Assembly: GCA_963800215.1 (NCBI GenBank)
Contig: CAWCZY010000010.1
Span: 327,347-391,346, forward strand
Direction of reading: 5' to 3'
DNA length: 64,000 bases
DNA from: JAJPKK01 sp963800215
GTDB taxonomy: Bacteria; Pseudomonadota; Alphaproteobacteria; Rhizobiales; Xanthobacteraceae
Part shown: in pieces, positions 32,877 through 43,511 of the stretch
How the letters are laid out: the number at the start of each line of letters is the position of its first letter
How positions within the stretch are numbered: position 1 is the first letter of the stretch
The notes under the pieces: model-generated
What the model saw: the letters and a program-made list of their open reading frames with translations, nothing else
Databases searched by the model: none
Told to the model about the DNA's origin: nothing
Program-made: the position numbers and the translations under genes

Positions 32877-35415
32877 ATGGCGCAGCGCCCCAAGCCCACA
32901 AAGGCCAAGACGAACACCAGGGCGCGCGGGAAGCCGCTCGCGGAATATGCGGGCAAGCGCGACTTCGCGCGCACTCCCGAGCCGAAGCCCGAAGCCGCAG
33001 GAGCAGCGACCGGCGAATTCGTGGTGCAGAAGCATGCCGCGCGCCGGCTGCACTACGACCTGCGGCTGGAGCTCGACGGCATGCTCAAGAGCTGGGCGGT
33101 CACCAGAGGCCCGAGCCTCACGCTGGGCGAGAAGCGCCTCGCGGTGCGCACCGAAGACCACCCGATCGAATATCTCGACTTCGAGGGCAACATCCCGAAG
33201 GGCGAGTATGGCGGCGGCATCGATGATCGTGTGGGATCGCGGCGGTGGCGTCCCGAGGTCGACCCCCACAAGGGGCTCGAAGAAGGGGCATCTCGACGTT
33301 CGCGCTCGACGGCGCGCGGCTGCAAGGCCGTCTGGCATCTGGTGCGCATGCGCCCGCGGCGCCGGCGAGAAGACCGAGCCCTGGCTGCTCATGAAGGCCG
33401 ACGACGAGTTCGCCCGCCCGCCCGGCGCGCCCGAAATCACCGATGAGGAAACACATCGCGGATCAGCGGCCGCACCAAGCAGGAGCTCGCGGCCGCAGGC
33501 GAGCTGCGCGTCGACCACAAGGCGCGGGCGAACGCCGGCAGGCGCCGCAACATCCTGCTGCCTGACATCGGCAGAATCGCCGGCGCGCGCAAGGGCCTGC
33601 TCCCGGCCTTTCTCGAGCCGAGCCTGGCGGCGCCCTGCGACAAGCCGCCGAGCGGCGCACAATTGGATTCACGAGATCAAGCATGACGGCTACCGGATCG
33701 AGGCCCGCATCGACGGCGGCAAGGTCCGCCTGCTGACCCGCAACGCGCTAGACTGGACGGCGCGGTTTCGCGGCATTGCCGACGCGCTCGCGCAGCTCGG
33801 CCTCGGCTCCGCGCTGGTCGATGGCGAGATCGTCGTCGAGGACACCGCCGGCATTTCCAACCTGAGCCATCTGCAGGCAGACCTGCAGGCCGGACGGCGC
33901 GACCGGTTCCGCTATTTCACGTTCGATCTCCTCTATTGCGAGGGATTCGATCTCACCAAGGCGACCCTGCTCGAGCGCAAGGAGCTGCTGGCCCAGATCA
34001 TCGCCGGCCTCCCCCACGACTCTCCGATCCGCTGAGCGAGCATCTCGAAACGGATGGGCCGACCATGCTTGCCCATACCTGCCGGTTGGGCCTCGAAGGC
34101 ATCATCTCCAAGCGCAAGGACTTGCCCTATCGGCCCGGCCGCGGCCACCATTGGTTCAAGGCGAAGTGCATGCAGAGCCAGGAATTCGTGATCCTCGGCT
34201 ACGTCCCCTCGACCGCCGCAAGCGGCGCAGTCGGCTCGCTGCCGCTCGGCTACTACGCCGACGGCGGCCTCGTCTATGCCGGCCGGGTCGGCACCGGATG
34301 GTCCGCCGCTGTCGCGACTTCGCTGCGCAAGGAGCTCGACAAGATCAAGGCCGGCAAACCGGCGCTGCGCAAGCCGTTGCCCGGCGGCGCCGAAAAGGGG
34401 GTCGTCTGGGCCGCGCCGCGGCTCGTCTGCGTGGTGGAATATCGCGACTGGTCGCGCGACGGCATGATCCGGCAGGCATCATTCAAGGGCCTGCGGGACG
34501 ACAAGCCGGCGCAGGACATCGCTCTGGAGACGCCGCAGAAGCGATCGAAGGCACGCGCCGATGTCGCGGCGGCCGGCATCAAGCTCACCCATCCCGAACG
34601 CATCCTGTGGGCGGAGCCGGGCATCACCAAGCAGGGGCTGGCCGATTTCTACACGGACATCGCCGACTGGATTCTGCCCCATGTCGCCGGCCGGGTGCTG
34701 AGCCTGCTGCGATGCCCCTCCGGCACCAGCGCCAAGTGCTTTTTCGCCAAGCATCCCTGGGCGGGGCTGACCGCCGACGTGCAACGCGTCGCCGTCGGCA
34801 CCGAGCAGCCCATGCTGGCGATCGACGATCTGGCCGGACTGCTCGACCTGGTGCAGGCCGGTGTCGTCGAAGTCCATCCGTGGGGATCGCGCGCCGACGA
34901 TCTGGAGCGCCCGGACCGCCTGATCTTCGACCTCGATCCCGGCGAGGACGTGCCGTGGGGCGCGGTCATTTCGGCGGCGCGGGAGGTTCGTGCCGGCTGG
35001 AGGCACTGGGCTGAAGAGCTTCGTCAAGACACGGGCGGCAAGGGCCTCCATGTGGTGTCTCCATCGCCCCGAGCGCCGGCTGGGACGAGGCCAAGGCCTT
35101 CACCCGATCGGTCGCCGAAGCGATGGCGCGGGACGCGCCCGACCACTTTGTCGCCACCATCGCCAAGCGCGCCCGGCGCGGCCGCATCCTGGTCGACTAT
35201 TTCCGCAACGACCGCGGCTCGACGGCGGTGGCGGCGTATTCGACCCGCGGTTCGCCGGTCGCCGCGGTATCGACGCCGCTCGACTGGGACGAGCTTTCGG
35301 AGCGATTGCGGTCCGACCATTTCACGGTCGGCAACCTCCGCAACCGGCTCGAATTCCTGAGCGCGATCCCTGGCAGGGCTTCTTCAAGACGCGTCAGCGG
35401 ATTCCGTCGCGGTAG
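32877..35415 (+). CDS. ligD: Multifunctional DNA ligase LigD, PE-LIG-POL order (frame-shifted)
   Basis: ATP-dependent ligase and end-processing enzyme of bacterial NHEJ. Domain 1 is the 3'-phosphoesterase (FVVQKHAARRLHYDLRLELD, RTEDHPIEYLDFEGNIPKGE). Domain 2 is the ligase, with the adenylated Lys in HEIKHDGYRIEARI and LGLEGIISKRKDLPYRPGR, followed by the OB fold. Domain 3 is the primase-like polymerase (LTHPERILWAEPGITKQGL, then DRLIFDLDPGEDVPW with the metal-binding DLD, and GGKGLHVVSP). It ends PWQGFFKTRQRIPSR at 35415. At least eight slips occur (near 33220, 33290, 33350, 33460, 33655, 34030, 35000 and 35360). Repaired length is about 845 residues, usual for rhizobial LigD. Confidence 0.92.
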
Positions 35416-35542
35416 GGGTGCGGCAGCAAGTGAATTCGACTGCGCGACGAGAGGAGGACTGACTTGCCCCCGACGCGCGCTTGAGGCAGCTCAAGGCGCG
35501 GTCGGTAAGTTCGAACGACCCTGACTGCAACGCAGGAGAGGA

Positions 35543-35671
35543 ATGATGCGCAAGCTTGCGGTAACCGGTTCGCTGGCGGCACTGGTGTGCATTGGACAGG
35601 CGCCCGCAGGATCACTGGCGGCGATCGGTGATAGGATCGGTGATAGGATGCGACAGTTTCCGCGGTCCTGA
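35543..35671 (+). CDS. Small secreted peptide of unknown function
   Basis: A 42-residue frame, MMRKLAVTGSLAALVCIGQA, with a good GGAGAGG site and a signal-peptide-like N-terminus. The C-terminal half includes a tandem DNA duplication (ATCGGTGATAGG twice) giving IGDRIGDR. No relatives are known to me. It lies alone between ligD and the threonine dehydrogenase gene and may not be a real gene. Confidence 0.35.
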   Translation: MMRKLAVTGSLAALVCIGQAPAGSLAAIGDRIGDRMRQFPRS

Positions 35672-35722
35672 CCGGGTAGCGCCGTCGGAACTGCCCAGGG
35701 CAGCCCATCTCGCACAGGCCAC

Positions 35723-36702
35723 ATGCGTCGCATTCTCGTGACAGGCGCGCTGGGACAGATCGGCTCGGAGCTGGTGCCGGCGTTGCGAGAGCGGTACGGC
35801 GCGGAGAGCGTCGTCGCGTCCGACCTGCGGGACATGCCGCCGCAGCGCCCATGGCTCGGGAGTGGGTCAGGGGCCATACGAGCACCTCGACTGCACCCAG
35901 CCGTATCAGAGTCCTGGAGGCGGTGCGCCGGCACGAGATCGGCGCATCTATCACCTCGCCGCGCTGCTTTCGGCGCGGGCCGAGGAGAAGCCGCAGGTCG
36001 CCTGGAGCATCAACATGGGCGGCCTCTACAATGTGCTCGAGGCCGCCCGCCAGTATCGCTGCCGGGTGTTCTTTCCAAGCTCGATCGGCGCGTTCGGCCC
36101 CTCGACGCCGCGGGTACACACGCCGCAGGTCACCGTGCAACGGCCGACCACGATGTACGGCGTGACCAAGGTCTCCGGCGAATTGCTGTGCGACTATTAC
36201 GCCGCGCCGCTTCGGCGTCGATGCCAGGGGGCTGCGACTGCCGGGCCTGATATCCCATGCCGCCCTGCCGGGCGGCGGCACCACCGACTACGCGGTCGAG
36301 ATCTATTATCAGGCGCTCCGGTACGGGCATTATAGCTGCTTTCTCGGCCGCGACACGCGGCTCGACATGATGTACATGCCCGACGCGATCGCCGCGATGA
36401 TGCAATCTGATGGAGGCCGATGCGGCGCGGCTGCGCTACCGCAATGCCTACAACGTCGACGGCGATGAGCATAACGCCGGCCGAACTCGCGGACGAGATC
36501 CGCAAGCACATGCCCGCATTCGAGATCGACTATGAGGTCGACCCGATCCGTCAAGCGATCGCTGATTTCCTGGCCGAGTTCGCTTGATGACAGTGCAGCG
36601 CGGGAAGATTGGGATTTTGCGCCGCGGTTCGATCTGGCGGGAATGACCGTCGATATGTTGGCCCGCCTGCGCGCAAAAGCGCGAACACCCAAGCGAGACT
36701 GA
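35723..36702 (+). CDS. tdh: L-threonine 3-dehydrogenase, SDR/epimerase type (frame-shifted)
   Basis: Short-chain NAD-dependent enzyme that turns L-threonine into 2-amino-3-ketobutyrate. The ATG at 35723 opens MRRILVTGALGQIGSELVPA with the GxxGxxG nucleotide motif. Pieces in other frames give IYHLAALLSARAEEKPQVAW, VFFPSSIGAFGPSTPR, the active-site Tyr/Lys MYGVTKVSGELLCDYY, GGGTTDYAVEIYYQALRYG, and the end DFAPRFDLAGMTVDMLARLR. At least five slips are present (near 35850, 35930, 36215, 36405 and 36470, and another near 36575). The family also includes sugar epimerases. The kbl gene 21 bases downstream supports threonine dehydrogenase. Confidence 0.85.
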
Positions 36703-36723
36703 ACTTAAAGGCGCGAGGTGACG

Positions 36724-37960
36724 ATGCCGACCCAGGGATTGACGAGAGTGCTGGCAGCGCGTCTCGACGAGATGGCGCAAAGCGGACGCCTCAAAGGCAA
36801 GGAAACGGTCATCCGCGCCATGCTTCCTCCGCACAACGGCCTGGGCCCGCGTTATCTGATCGAAGGCGAGGGCGAGACGCCGTTCCTGCGCATGAACTCC
36901 AACAGCTATCTCGGCATGGCGCTGCGCTCCGAAGTGATCGCGGCGGAGGAGGAGACGGCGACCGCCATTCGGCACCGGCCCGGGCGCCGTCCGTTTCATC
37001 AGCGGCACCTGGTCGCCGCACGTTGCGCTCGAACAACGACTTGCCGGATTCCATCGCCGCGACGCCGCGATCCTGTTTTCGTCGGCGTACGCGACGGTCA
37101 TGGGGTTTGATCCCGCCGCTCGTCACCGACAAGACGGCGGTGATCAGCGACGAGCTCAATCACAATTGCATCATCAATGCGACCGCACTGTCGCGGCCGG
37201 CGGAAAAGGGCATCTACAAACACCTCGACATGGACGAACTGCAGCGGCACCTCGAGGCGGCGTCCGCAGCCTGCACGCGCGCGATCGTGGTAACCGACGG
37301 AATCTTCAGCATGCGCGGCGACCATGCGCCGCTCGACAAAATCATGGCGATCGCACGGGCGCACGATCAGGCCTTTGCAGAGAATGTCATCGTGGTGGTC
37401 GACGACTCCCACGGCGTCGGCGCGTTCGGGCAATCCGGCCGCGGCACCGAGGAATATACCGGCTCCGGCCCCGCCGACATCCTGGTGGCGACGCTCGGCA
37501 AGGCTCTGGGCGTCAACGGCGGCTACGTCGTCGCCGACGAAGTGATCATCCGCTACCTGCGCGAGACGTCGCCGTTCTACATCTACTCCAATCCGATCAC
37601 GCCGGCCGAGGCTGCCGCCGCTCATAAAGCGGTCGATATCCTCGATAGCGCGGTCGGCCTGTCACTGCTGACGCATCTGCGGGCGCTCACGGCGCGCTTC
37701 AAGGCAGGCCTCGTCAAGCTTGGCCTTGAAACACTGCCGGGCGAACATCCGGTCGTGCCGCTGATGTTGCGCGATACCGCGCGCACGGCGGCGGTCGTTG
37801 CGCATCTGCGGCGGCAGGGCGTCCTGGCGACCGGTCTCAACTACCCGGTGGTGCCGAAGGGCGAGGAGGAGATTCGCTTTCAGATCAGCGCCGACCACAC
37901 CATGCGGACATCGACGATGCGCTCAAGGTCCTCGGCCGCGTTGCCCGCGCACCACGGTGA
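36724..37960 (+). CDS. kbl: 2-amino-3-ketobutyrate CoA ligase (glycine C-acetyltransferase, frame-shifted)
   Basis: PLP enzyme that splits 2-amino-3-ketobutyrate with CoA into glycine and acetyl-CoA, the step after threonine dehydrogenase. It starts MPTQGLTRVLAARLDEMAQS (ATG 36724). Conserved blocks include LRMNSNSYLGMALR, FGTGPGAVRFISGTWSPHVA in a shifted frame, VTDGIFSMRGDHAPLDKIM, VVVDDSHGVGAFGQSGRGTE, and the PLP-lysine region VATLGKALGVNGGYVV. Slips lie near 36965, 37090 and 37895. The repaired end is ADIDDALKVLGRVARAPR at TGA 37958-37960. tdh and kbl form one short operon for threonine use as a glycine and acetyl-CoA source. Confidence 0.92.
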
Positions 37961-37996
37961 GCGGCGAAACGTCGAGATCATGCGCTCACGCTGGCT

Positions 37997-39639
37997 TCAG
38001 GGCGCGGCCTCGCCTGCGCCGGATGCCCGGGCCGCGCGCCAGCGCGCGATGGTCGCAGAAGCTCGGTGGGGCGACTCTCTGAGAACTTCGACTTCACCGC
38101 GATAGATCTCCCCGCTGTCACCATCGACGGAGAGAACGTCGCCTTCCTCGATCGTAGAGGCTCCCCACGTGCACTTGCGCCCGGACCGATCGATGGCCAG
38201 TCCCTCGCTTCCGACGACACACACCTTCCCGAGCTCGCGGGCTACGACAGCGGCATGGGAGGTCCGAGCGCCCTCGGCAGCGACCAAGGCCACCGCCTCG
38301 GAGAGCGCGCTGATGTCGCTCGTCTCCACATTCTCGCGGATAAGGATGACTGCCTTTCCACCCTGTTTGATCTGGGCGACCCGCTCGGGATCGAAGACGG
38401 CCGCTCCGATCGCGACGCCCGTACTTGCTGAAGTTCCGCGTGCGAACGGCGTCTGGCCCGCGGCTGGCTTCAATCTTACGTGCTCGATCGCATCGAGATC
38501 GAGCGCGGCGATGCGATCGAGCGCTTCAGGCCGGGAAATGAGACCTTGTTCCGCGAGATCGTGGGCGATGCGCAACGCGGCCAGCGGCGTGCGCTTGCCC
38601 GTGCGTGACTGCAGCAGAAACAGCCGGCCCTCCTCGACAGTAAACTCGAAATCCTCCATGTCGCGAAACTCGTCCTCAAGCGCCGGCGGTGCTGCGACGA
38701 GCGCACGGTGCGCCTCCGGTGCGCGCCGTTCCAGTTCGGCAATATCCATGGTGCGGCGACGCCCGGCGACCACGTCCTCGCCTTGGGCGTTCCTAAGATA
38801 GTCGACATAAAGCGCGTTGCTGCCGTCCGCCGGATTGCGGGTGAAGCCGACGCCGGAGCCGGAGGTGGGGCCCAGATTGCCGAACACCATGGTCTGGACC
38901 GTCGCCGAAGTCCCGAGCTCATCGGAAATCGCGTTCAGCTTGCGGTAGCTCTGCGCGCGCGGGCTCGTCCACGAACGAAAGACGGCCTCGATCGCGGCGC
39001 GAAGCTGGAACAGCGGATCGGCCGGGACGGCCTCGCCGGTCGCAGCTTCGAATTCGTCGCCGAATGCCTTGGCAATCTCCACGAGGCTGGCGGTATCGAG
39101 GTCGCCGATATCGAACACGCCGAGACTGGCAAGCATGGCATCGCGCCTCGTATCGAACCGCGCCGATGCGATGGCGTGCACGACCTCACCATATTGCTGG
39201 ATGAGACGCCGTTGGCAGTCGTAGGCGAGCCTGGGATTGCCGGTCATGCGAATGAGCGACCGCATCGTCGCTTCCGTGAGACCCACATTGAGCACGGTCT
39301 CCATCATCCCCGGCATCGAGATCGCGGCACCTGAGCGCACCGAGACGAGCAGGGGCCGCTTCGCGTCGCCGAAATGCCGGCCGGTGCGAACCCCAAGCTC
39401 CTGCAGCTCACGGTCGAGGACCGCGGCGAGGCCGACAGCGGCCGCCCCCGGTCAGATAGTCGCGGCACAGCTCGGTGCTCAGCACGAACGCCGGCGGCAC
39501 CGGCAGCCCGCGGGCGGCGAGCCGCATGAGATTATGCGCCTTGGAGCCGACGATTTCCTTGGTCGGAATCTCGCGGCGGTGCCGTCGAAGGGAATCCGGT
39601 GGATCGCGCCGGCGAGGATGGTCCGGTCGGCGACCTCAC
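37997..39639 (-). CDS. PPDK-like protein: ATP-grasp plus phosphohistidine domain only
   Basis: Closely resembles the first two domains of pyruvate, phosphate dikinase. N-terminal pieces read EIPTKEIVGSKAHNLMRLA and LPVPPAFVLSTELCRDYL. The ATP-grasp domain shows SVRSGAAISMPGMMETVLN, MVFGNLGPTSGSGVGFTRNP and RNAQGEDVVAGRRRT, then LFLLQSRTGKRTPLAALR. The swivelling domain has the catalytic His in GARTSHAAVVARELGKVCVV. It stops about 60 residues later (TAA-side end at 37997). The 300-residue PEP/pyruvate barrel of true PPDK is missing. Two slips (near 39570 and 39450) affect only the N-terminus. The GTG start at 39639 overlaps the upstream stop. It should form phospho-histidine from ATP, but the acceptor is unknown. 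Confidence 0.8.
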
Positions 39640-41576
39640 GCGATCACCTCATCCATGAGATAGGTTCGCAGCATCTGGCCGGCATGGGCATGCGCGTCCG
39701 TCGCGGTTTCGAGGGCCTGCGACAGTTCGCGAAGCAGCATCGTTTGCCGCTCGTCGGCATTCTCCAGGATCAGCCAGCGCCTGAACGCACGCAGCACGTC
39801 GTCGGCCGTGTGCTCGATGGCGATCAAATTCTCGAGCGCCGCCAGGAACTCGTCGAGATCGTCGCGCACGTCGAATTGCGTCACCGACGCCGCGCATTCG
39901 ACGCACTTGACCAGTTCCTGAGCGGACTTCAGCGGCAGCTCCGCGAGTTCCCCCAACTTGGTCACGGCCGCCGGCGACGGCTCGATCAGAATGAACAGGT
40001 CGACAAGCGCGGCCGCCTCCTCCAGCTCGTCGACCGCATCGTCGGCATGCTCGAAGAACTGAAGAGCGAGAGCGGATCGCGGGCGCTCGAACCGCTCGAT
40101 GTCCTCCCTCGCCTCGTTGAGGAACTGCATCCGCCTTCGATTCCCAGAGAACGGCGCGGGACGGCAAACCGCGGAGATCCAGGCCTGCGCGTTGGCCGTA
40201 CCGATGCGCTCAAAGGCCTCACACAGCGACAAGGCGAGGTCGTAACCGAAAGCCACATGGGCCGCCGCGGTATCGAAAATGCCAAGCCTTTCGTTCTCGA
40301 AGTAGCGGCGCAGCTTGGCCTTGATCTCATCTGCGATCACGCGGCGCGACCGATGCTGGCGCAACCCCTCCGACGCGAGCCGCATGGCTTCCTTCAGGAA
40401 TTCGCAGGCATGCTGTTCGCTGATGAGATCGTCGAGGCGCTGCCCGTATCGGAGCTGTTGCCCGGCAGCGAACTCGACGGCTTCGGCGAGAGCCTGCTCG
40501 CCGCCGACTTCGATCAGCCCGCGGTGGCCGTAATCATGGTCGGCTGCCCATTTGAGCACATCGATCGCACGCGACCTGCTGACGAAACCACGCAGCCGCT
40601 TTCGCATGTGGTTCCAGTCGATCAGGAATACGATGCGCGACCCCAGATGGGCGAGGAAACGGGCGAGCTCTGCCTCGTTCGACGCGTCGAAGCGGCCGGT
40701 GACGAGCCGATATTGCCCGGCGGACAGCTTGTCGCTGCGGTGCTGCTCGGCGCCCTCCCAAGCCAGCGGGAACGGATCGAGCAGGCCAATGAAGAATTTC
40801 AGCCGGGCGTCGTGGATATCCGTATAGGTCAGGGTGGCCTGCACCCCGTCGACGCGTACCACCAGCACATGGGCATCGGTCGTGCCGATATCGTTCTGAA
40901 TGAGCAGGCGGCCGTTGTGCTCGGTTGCCGTCGTGCCGAGGCCGGGATGGTCGAACTTCAACGGTGCCGTGCGATTGACGCCTTCCATGAAGGCCTCGAC
41001 GCGCCGCCGTCCCGGTTCCGAAAGGCGGTGCACCCGGGCGCCGGCAACGGTCTCCACCGCGGTCGCGGCCTGAAGCTGGTTGATGGCGCGGTGGGCATCC
41101 ATGACGACGAGGTGGAGGCTGTCGCCCGCCTTGCGGTCCCCCGAAGTGAGTGCCGCGATCAGATCGCCGGGAATCGCACGATCGTCGAGGGCCGGGAGCT
41201 TGAGCGCGGCGAGCCGCACCTGGAATGGCGCCCGATCTGCATCGGGCAGGCACTCCACCATCGTCTCGATGCCCGACATGATCCGGCGCAGCAGGTCCGG
41301 TCCCTGCGGCACGCGGTAGGCCCCAAAACCGTCCGTCCTGGTTCCCGCGACGACATTGTCCAGCGAATTGTCGGCAATCTGGCTGGCGATCCTCTCCGCC
41401 TTGAGATCGGGCGGGGGGACTTCGGGCCGGTCGGCGTTGTCCCGCGCAGTCTGAAGGAGGGCGAAGTAGTATTTGACCTGGTCGTTGGCCGCCAGCGATT
41501 TCGCAATCCGGTCCGGCGCCAACAGCTCGTCATCGCCCAGTTCGGAAACGACCTCTTGCTTGAGCGTCATCGTCAA
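39636..41576 (-). CDS. Large protein with PhoU/DUF47-like C-terminus, function unknown
   Basis: A 646-residue intact frame starting MTMTLKQEVVSELGDDELLA. The first 430 residues form a mixed alpha/beta region that I do not recognise (for example HRAINQLQAATAVETVAGAR and IVFLIDWNHMRKRLRGF). The last 180 residues are all helical, with acidic heptads such as EHADDAVDELEEAAALVDLF and ENLIAIEHTADDVLRAFRRW. These are the pattern of PhoU/DUF47 metal-binding helical bundles. Its stop overlaps the start of the PPDK-like gene, so the two are translationally coupled and probably work together. The protein could be the phosphate acceptor or the sensor of a phosphotransfer pair. This is inference only. Confidence 0.75.
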   Translation of the reverse strand: MTMTLKQEVVSELGDDELLAPDRIAKSLAANDQVKYYFALLQTARDNADRPEVPPPDLKAERIASQIADNSLDNVVAGTRTDGFGAYRVPQGPDLLRRIMSGIETMVECLPDADRAPFQVRLAALKLPALDDRAIPGDLIAALTSGDRKAGDSLHLVVMDAHRAINQLQAATAVETVAGARVHRLSEPGRRRVEAFMEGVNRTAPLKFDHPGLGTTATEHNGRLLIQNDIGTTDAHVLVVRVDGVQATLTYTDIHDARLKFFIGLLDPFPLAWEGAEQHRSDKLSAGQYRLVTGRFDASNEAELARFLAHLGSRIVFLIDWNHMRKRLRGFVSRSRAIDVLKWAADHDYGHRGLIEVGGEQALAEAVEFAAGQQLRYGQRLDDLISEQHACEFLKEAMRLASEGLRQHRSRRVIADEIKAKLRRYFENERLGIFDTAAAHVAFGYDLALSLCEAFERIGTANAQAWISAVCRPAPFSGNRRRMQFLNEAREDIERFERPRSALALQFFEHADDAVDELEEAAALVDLFILIEPSPAAVTKLGELAELPLKSAQELVKCVECAASVTQFDVRDDLDEFLAALENLIAIEHTADDVLRAFRRWLILENADERQTMLLRELSQALETATDAHAHAGQMLRTYLMDEVIA

Positions 41577-41765
41577 TGCCTGAGTTCAGAATTGCTCGAT
41601 CTGATACGATCGACGAGAACCGCCGCGCGTCACCCGAGACAGCTCGACGCGGCGTCCGATCGGCGGCAGCCGACCGCCGGATGCGGAGGTCGCCGCCGCC
41701 CGTCCCGGCGCATGGGTGGCGACGACGGCCACAGCGCGATCCGGTTCAAGCGGGCGGGTCGCGCC

Positions 41766-42443
41766 CTAATAGCCGCGGATCGTCTCGTCGATCACCTCGG
41801 TCACGCCGGGCACGCCTTCGGCGAGGGCGATGAGCGCCTTGCGCTCGGCATCCGAGCTGATCAGACCCCACAGGTGAACCTTGCCATCGGTCACGATGAC
41901 ATTGCGGCTCCCGAAATCGGTCCAGGTCTGCTGCTGTTCCAACCGCGACAGGATCTCCTGACGGATGGTGCGGCTCGCGTCCAAGCTTCCGCTTGCCGCG
42001 CCGCCATTCGACGCCAGCGCCTGGACCAGGTTGGACCGGCTCACGATGCCGACCAGTTCGCCGTTTCGAACGATCGGAACCCGCTTGATGCGGTTGCGTT
42101 CGAGAATGGCCGCGATTTCCGCCAGCGTCGCGTCTTCGGTGGCGGTGATCACGTCCTCGGACATGACCTCCTCCACCCGCTTGCCATGCGACTTCGCGAA
42201 TTCTGCCGCCAGCGTCGCCGCCGGGGTCACGGCTTCGATCCACCAGGGATGGTGTACCGCGGCGCCGATTTCCTCGCGGCTCATGAGGTCGCCTTCGCTG
42301 ATGATGCCGACCAGGTGGCCGCCATCATCGACCACCGGCAGCGCGCTCACATCGTTATCGGCAATCAGCTTTGCCGCGTCGGCGATACTGTCGTCCGGGC
42401 CGATCGTAATGACGTCGCGCACCATCACATCTATTGCCTTCAT
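41766..42443 (-). CDS. CBS-pair and BON domain protein
   Basis: An intact 225-residue protein beginning MKAIDVMVRDVITIGPDDSI. Two CBS domains (DNDVSALPVVDDGGHLVGII and RNRIKRVPIVRNGELVGIVS, residues about 1-145) form one Bateman module that typically senses adenine nucleotides. A C-terminal BON domain (VIVTDGKVHLWGLISSDAER) ends VTEVIDETIRGY. The start at 42443 has GGAGG six bases upstream. An in-frame start four codons earlier is less likely. It precedes the PhoU-like/PPDK-like pair on the same strand by about 190 bases, so it may report energy state to that pair. Confidence 0.9.
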   Translation of the reverse strand: MKAIDVMVRDVITIGPDDSIADAAKLIADNDVSALPVVDDGGHLVGIISEGDLMSREEIGAAVHHPWWIEAVTPAATLAAEFAKSHGKRVEEVMSEDVITATEDATLAEIAAILERNRIKRVPIVRNGELVGIVSRSNLVQALASNGGAASGSLDASRTIRQEILSRLEQQQTWTDFGSRNVIVTDGKVHLWGLISSDAERKALIALAEGVPGVTEVIDETIRGY

Positions 42444-42729
42444 GACTGCCTCCATCCGGTGATCTCAAAATCGGCCCGACCTTGCCAGCTGCGACCATCC
42501 GTCCGACGATTGGCACCGATTTGAGCCGGCGTATTTGCGCTCGATCATTCATCGAATTGTCATAAGGCGGGCTATCGGCTGGCGGGCGCCTGATGCTTCA
42601 GGGGCGTGGGCGGCATCATGCCGACGCGCCTGATACAATTTATGACAGGCTGCAGCGGCGCTGCCGAAGCGGTCGGCGTCGTCAACTCCCGAAATCAACG
42701 ACCTGATGACGCCGGCTAAGTCGTCCGGC

Positions 42730-42894
42730 TCAATGCTTGTGTCGCGGCGAATCGTGAGGATCGGGCGGCTCGGCCTTCTTCGCGCCCTGAAACAGGCGCC
42801 TGGCCGCGCCGACCCCGAGAAAAACGCAGATCACCGCGCCGACCGCGAGATAGAGCACTCCGGAATCGAGCATTGCCCCAAAAGCGTCACTCAT
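42730..42894 (-). CDS. Small single-pass membrane protein
   Basis: A 54-residue protein, MSDAFGAMLDSGVLYLAVGA, with one transmembrane helix (VLYLAVGAVICVFLGVGAA) and a charged His/Pro-rich tail (AEPPDPHDSPRHKH). An AAGG site precedes the ATG. It resembles small membrane components in rhizobia, but I cannot assign a family. Confidence 0.55.
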   Translation of the reverse strand: MSDAFGAMLDSGVLYLAVGAVICVFLGVGAARRLFQGAKKAEPPDPHDSPRHKH

Positions 42895-42929
42895 TCGCAG
42901 CCTTTTCCTTCATCTGGAGCCGGGTTCAA

Positions 42930-43289
42930 TCAGATGCCGGCGCCCTTCGCCGGGCGCAGGGGCCATGAGTCGGACCATGCCACCATCGCCGACTGTTGTC
43001 GAACCGCCGCCACGGCATGGCAAATGCGCGGTGCGACGGACGCCGCGACCGCGCCGTCTCCGCAGGCCGGATTCATTTGCGTGATCACGCACCAACATCG
43101 AAACGGGCTGCAGCGCGTGAGGTATCCGCGCGGACAATACCGCAACCACCCGCGGCACACCGCCTGTTGAAGCGTTGGAGCGCCATCCGCTTCGCACCAA
43201 GGCGCGACGCGATGCGATTTCGCGGCCTCCGCCGCCGGAGCGCCGGACAGCAGAAGCGCCGCCGCCATGAGGGTCACCAGTCGTCGCAC
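42930..43289 (-). CDS. Cys-rich secreted hypothetical protein
   Basis: The GTG at 43289 follows GAGGAGG and opens MRRLVTLMAAALLLSGAPAA (first residue decoded as Met), a clear signal peptide. The mature part is cysteine-rich (PWCEADGAPTLQQAVCRGW, YCPRGYLTRCSPFRCWCVI). It slightly recalls the DUF3551 small secreted proteins of Bradyrhizobium, but the Cys spacing differs and the C-terminal third looks less natural, so a frame slip may be present. The stretch 43290-43511 just upstream contains short coding-like pieces (LALTDLGFASPAAEVYRDTP) that I could not assign. Confidence 0.45.
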   Translation of the reverse strand: MRRLVTLMAAALLLSGAPAAEAAKSHRVAPWCEADGAPTLQQAVCRGWLRYCPRGYLTRCSPFRCWCVITQMNPACGDGAVAASVAPRICHAVAAVRQQSAMVAWSDSWPLRPAKGAGI

Positions 43290-43511
43290 CGCTTCCTCCT
43301 CGCCTGATTCATCGAAAGCCATGCGATTGTACACGAGGATATGATCCTTTACCTCGCGGTCCGGGAATCCGCGCACCCGCACCGACGCGCGACCGCCCGC
43401 GGTGCTCATCCGGTTTCAACCAGGGGGTGTCGCGGTAGACCTCCGCGGCCGGGCTGGCAAAGCCCAGGTCGGTCAAGGCCAGTTCGTTCGTCGGCGCCGC
43501 GGGCTTGATCC

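Noticed and set aside
33220..33660. Real inactivation of the LigD phosphoesterase domain
   Set aside because: Conserved blocks continue in other frames with no missing sequence, the same pattern as in essential genes of this window, so sequence error is more likely.
39237..42524. 1095-residue plus-strand frame
   Set aside because: It lies antisense to three well-supported minus-strand genes (PPDK-like, PhoU-like, CBS-BON) and its translation is Arg/His-rich without motifs.
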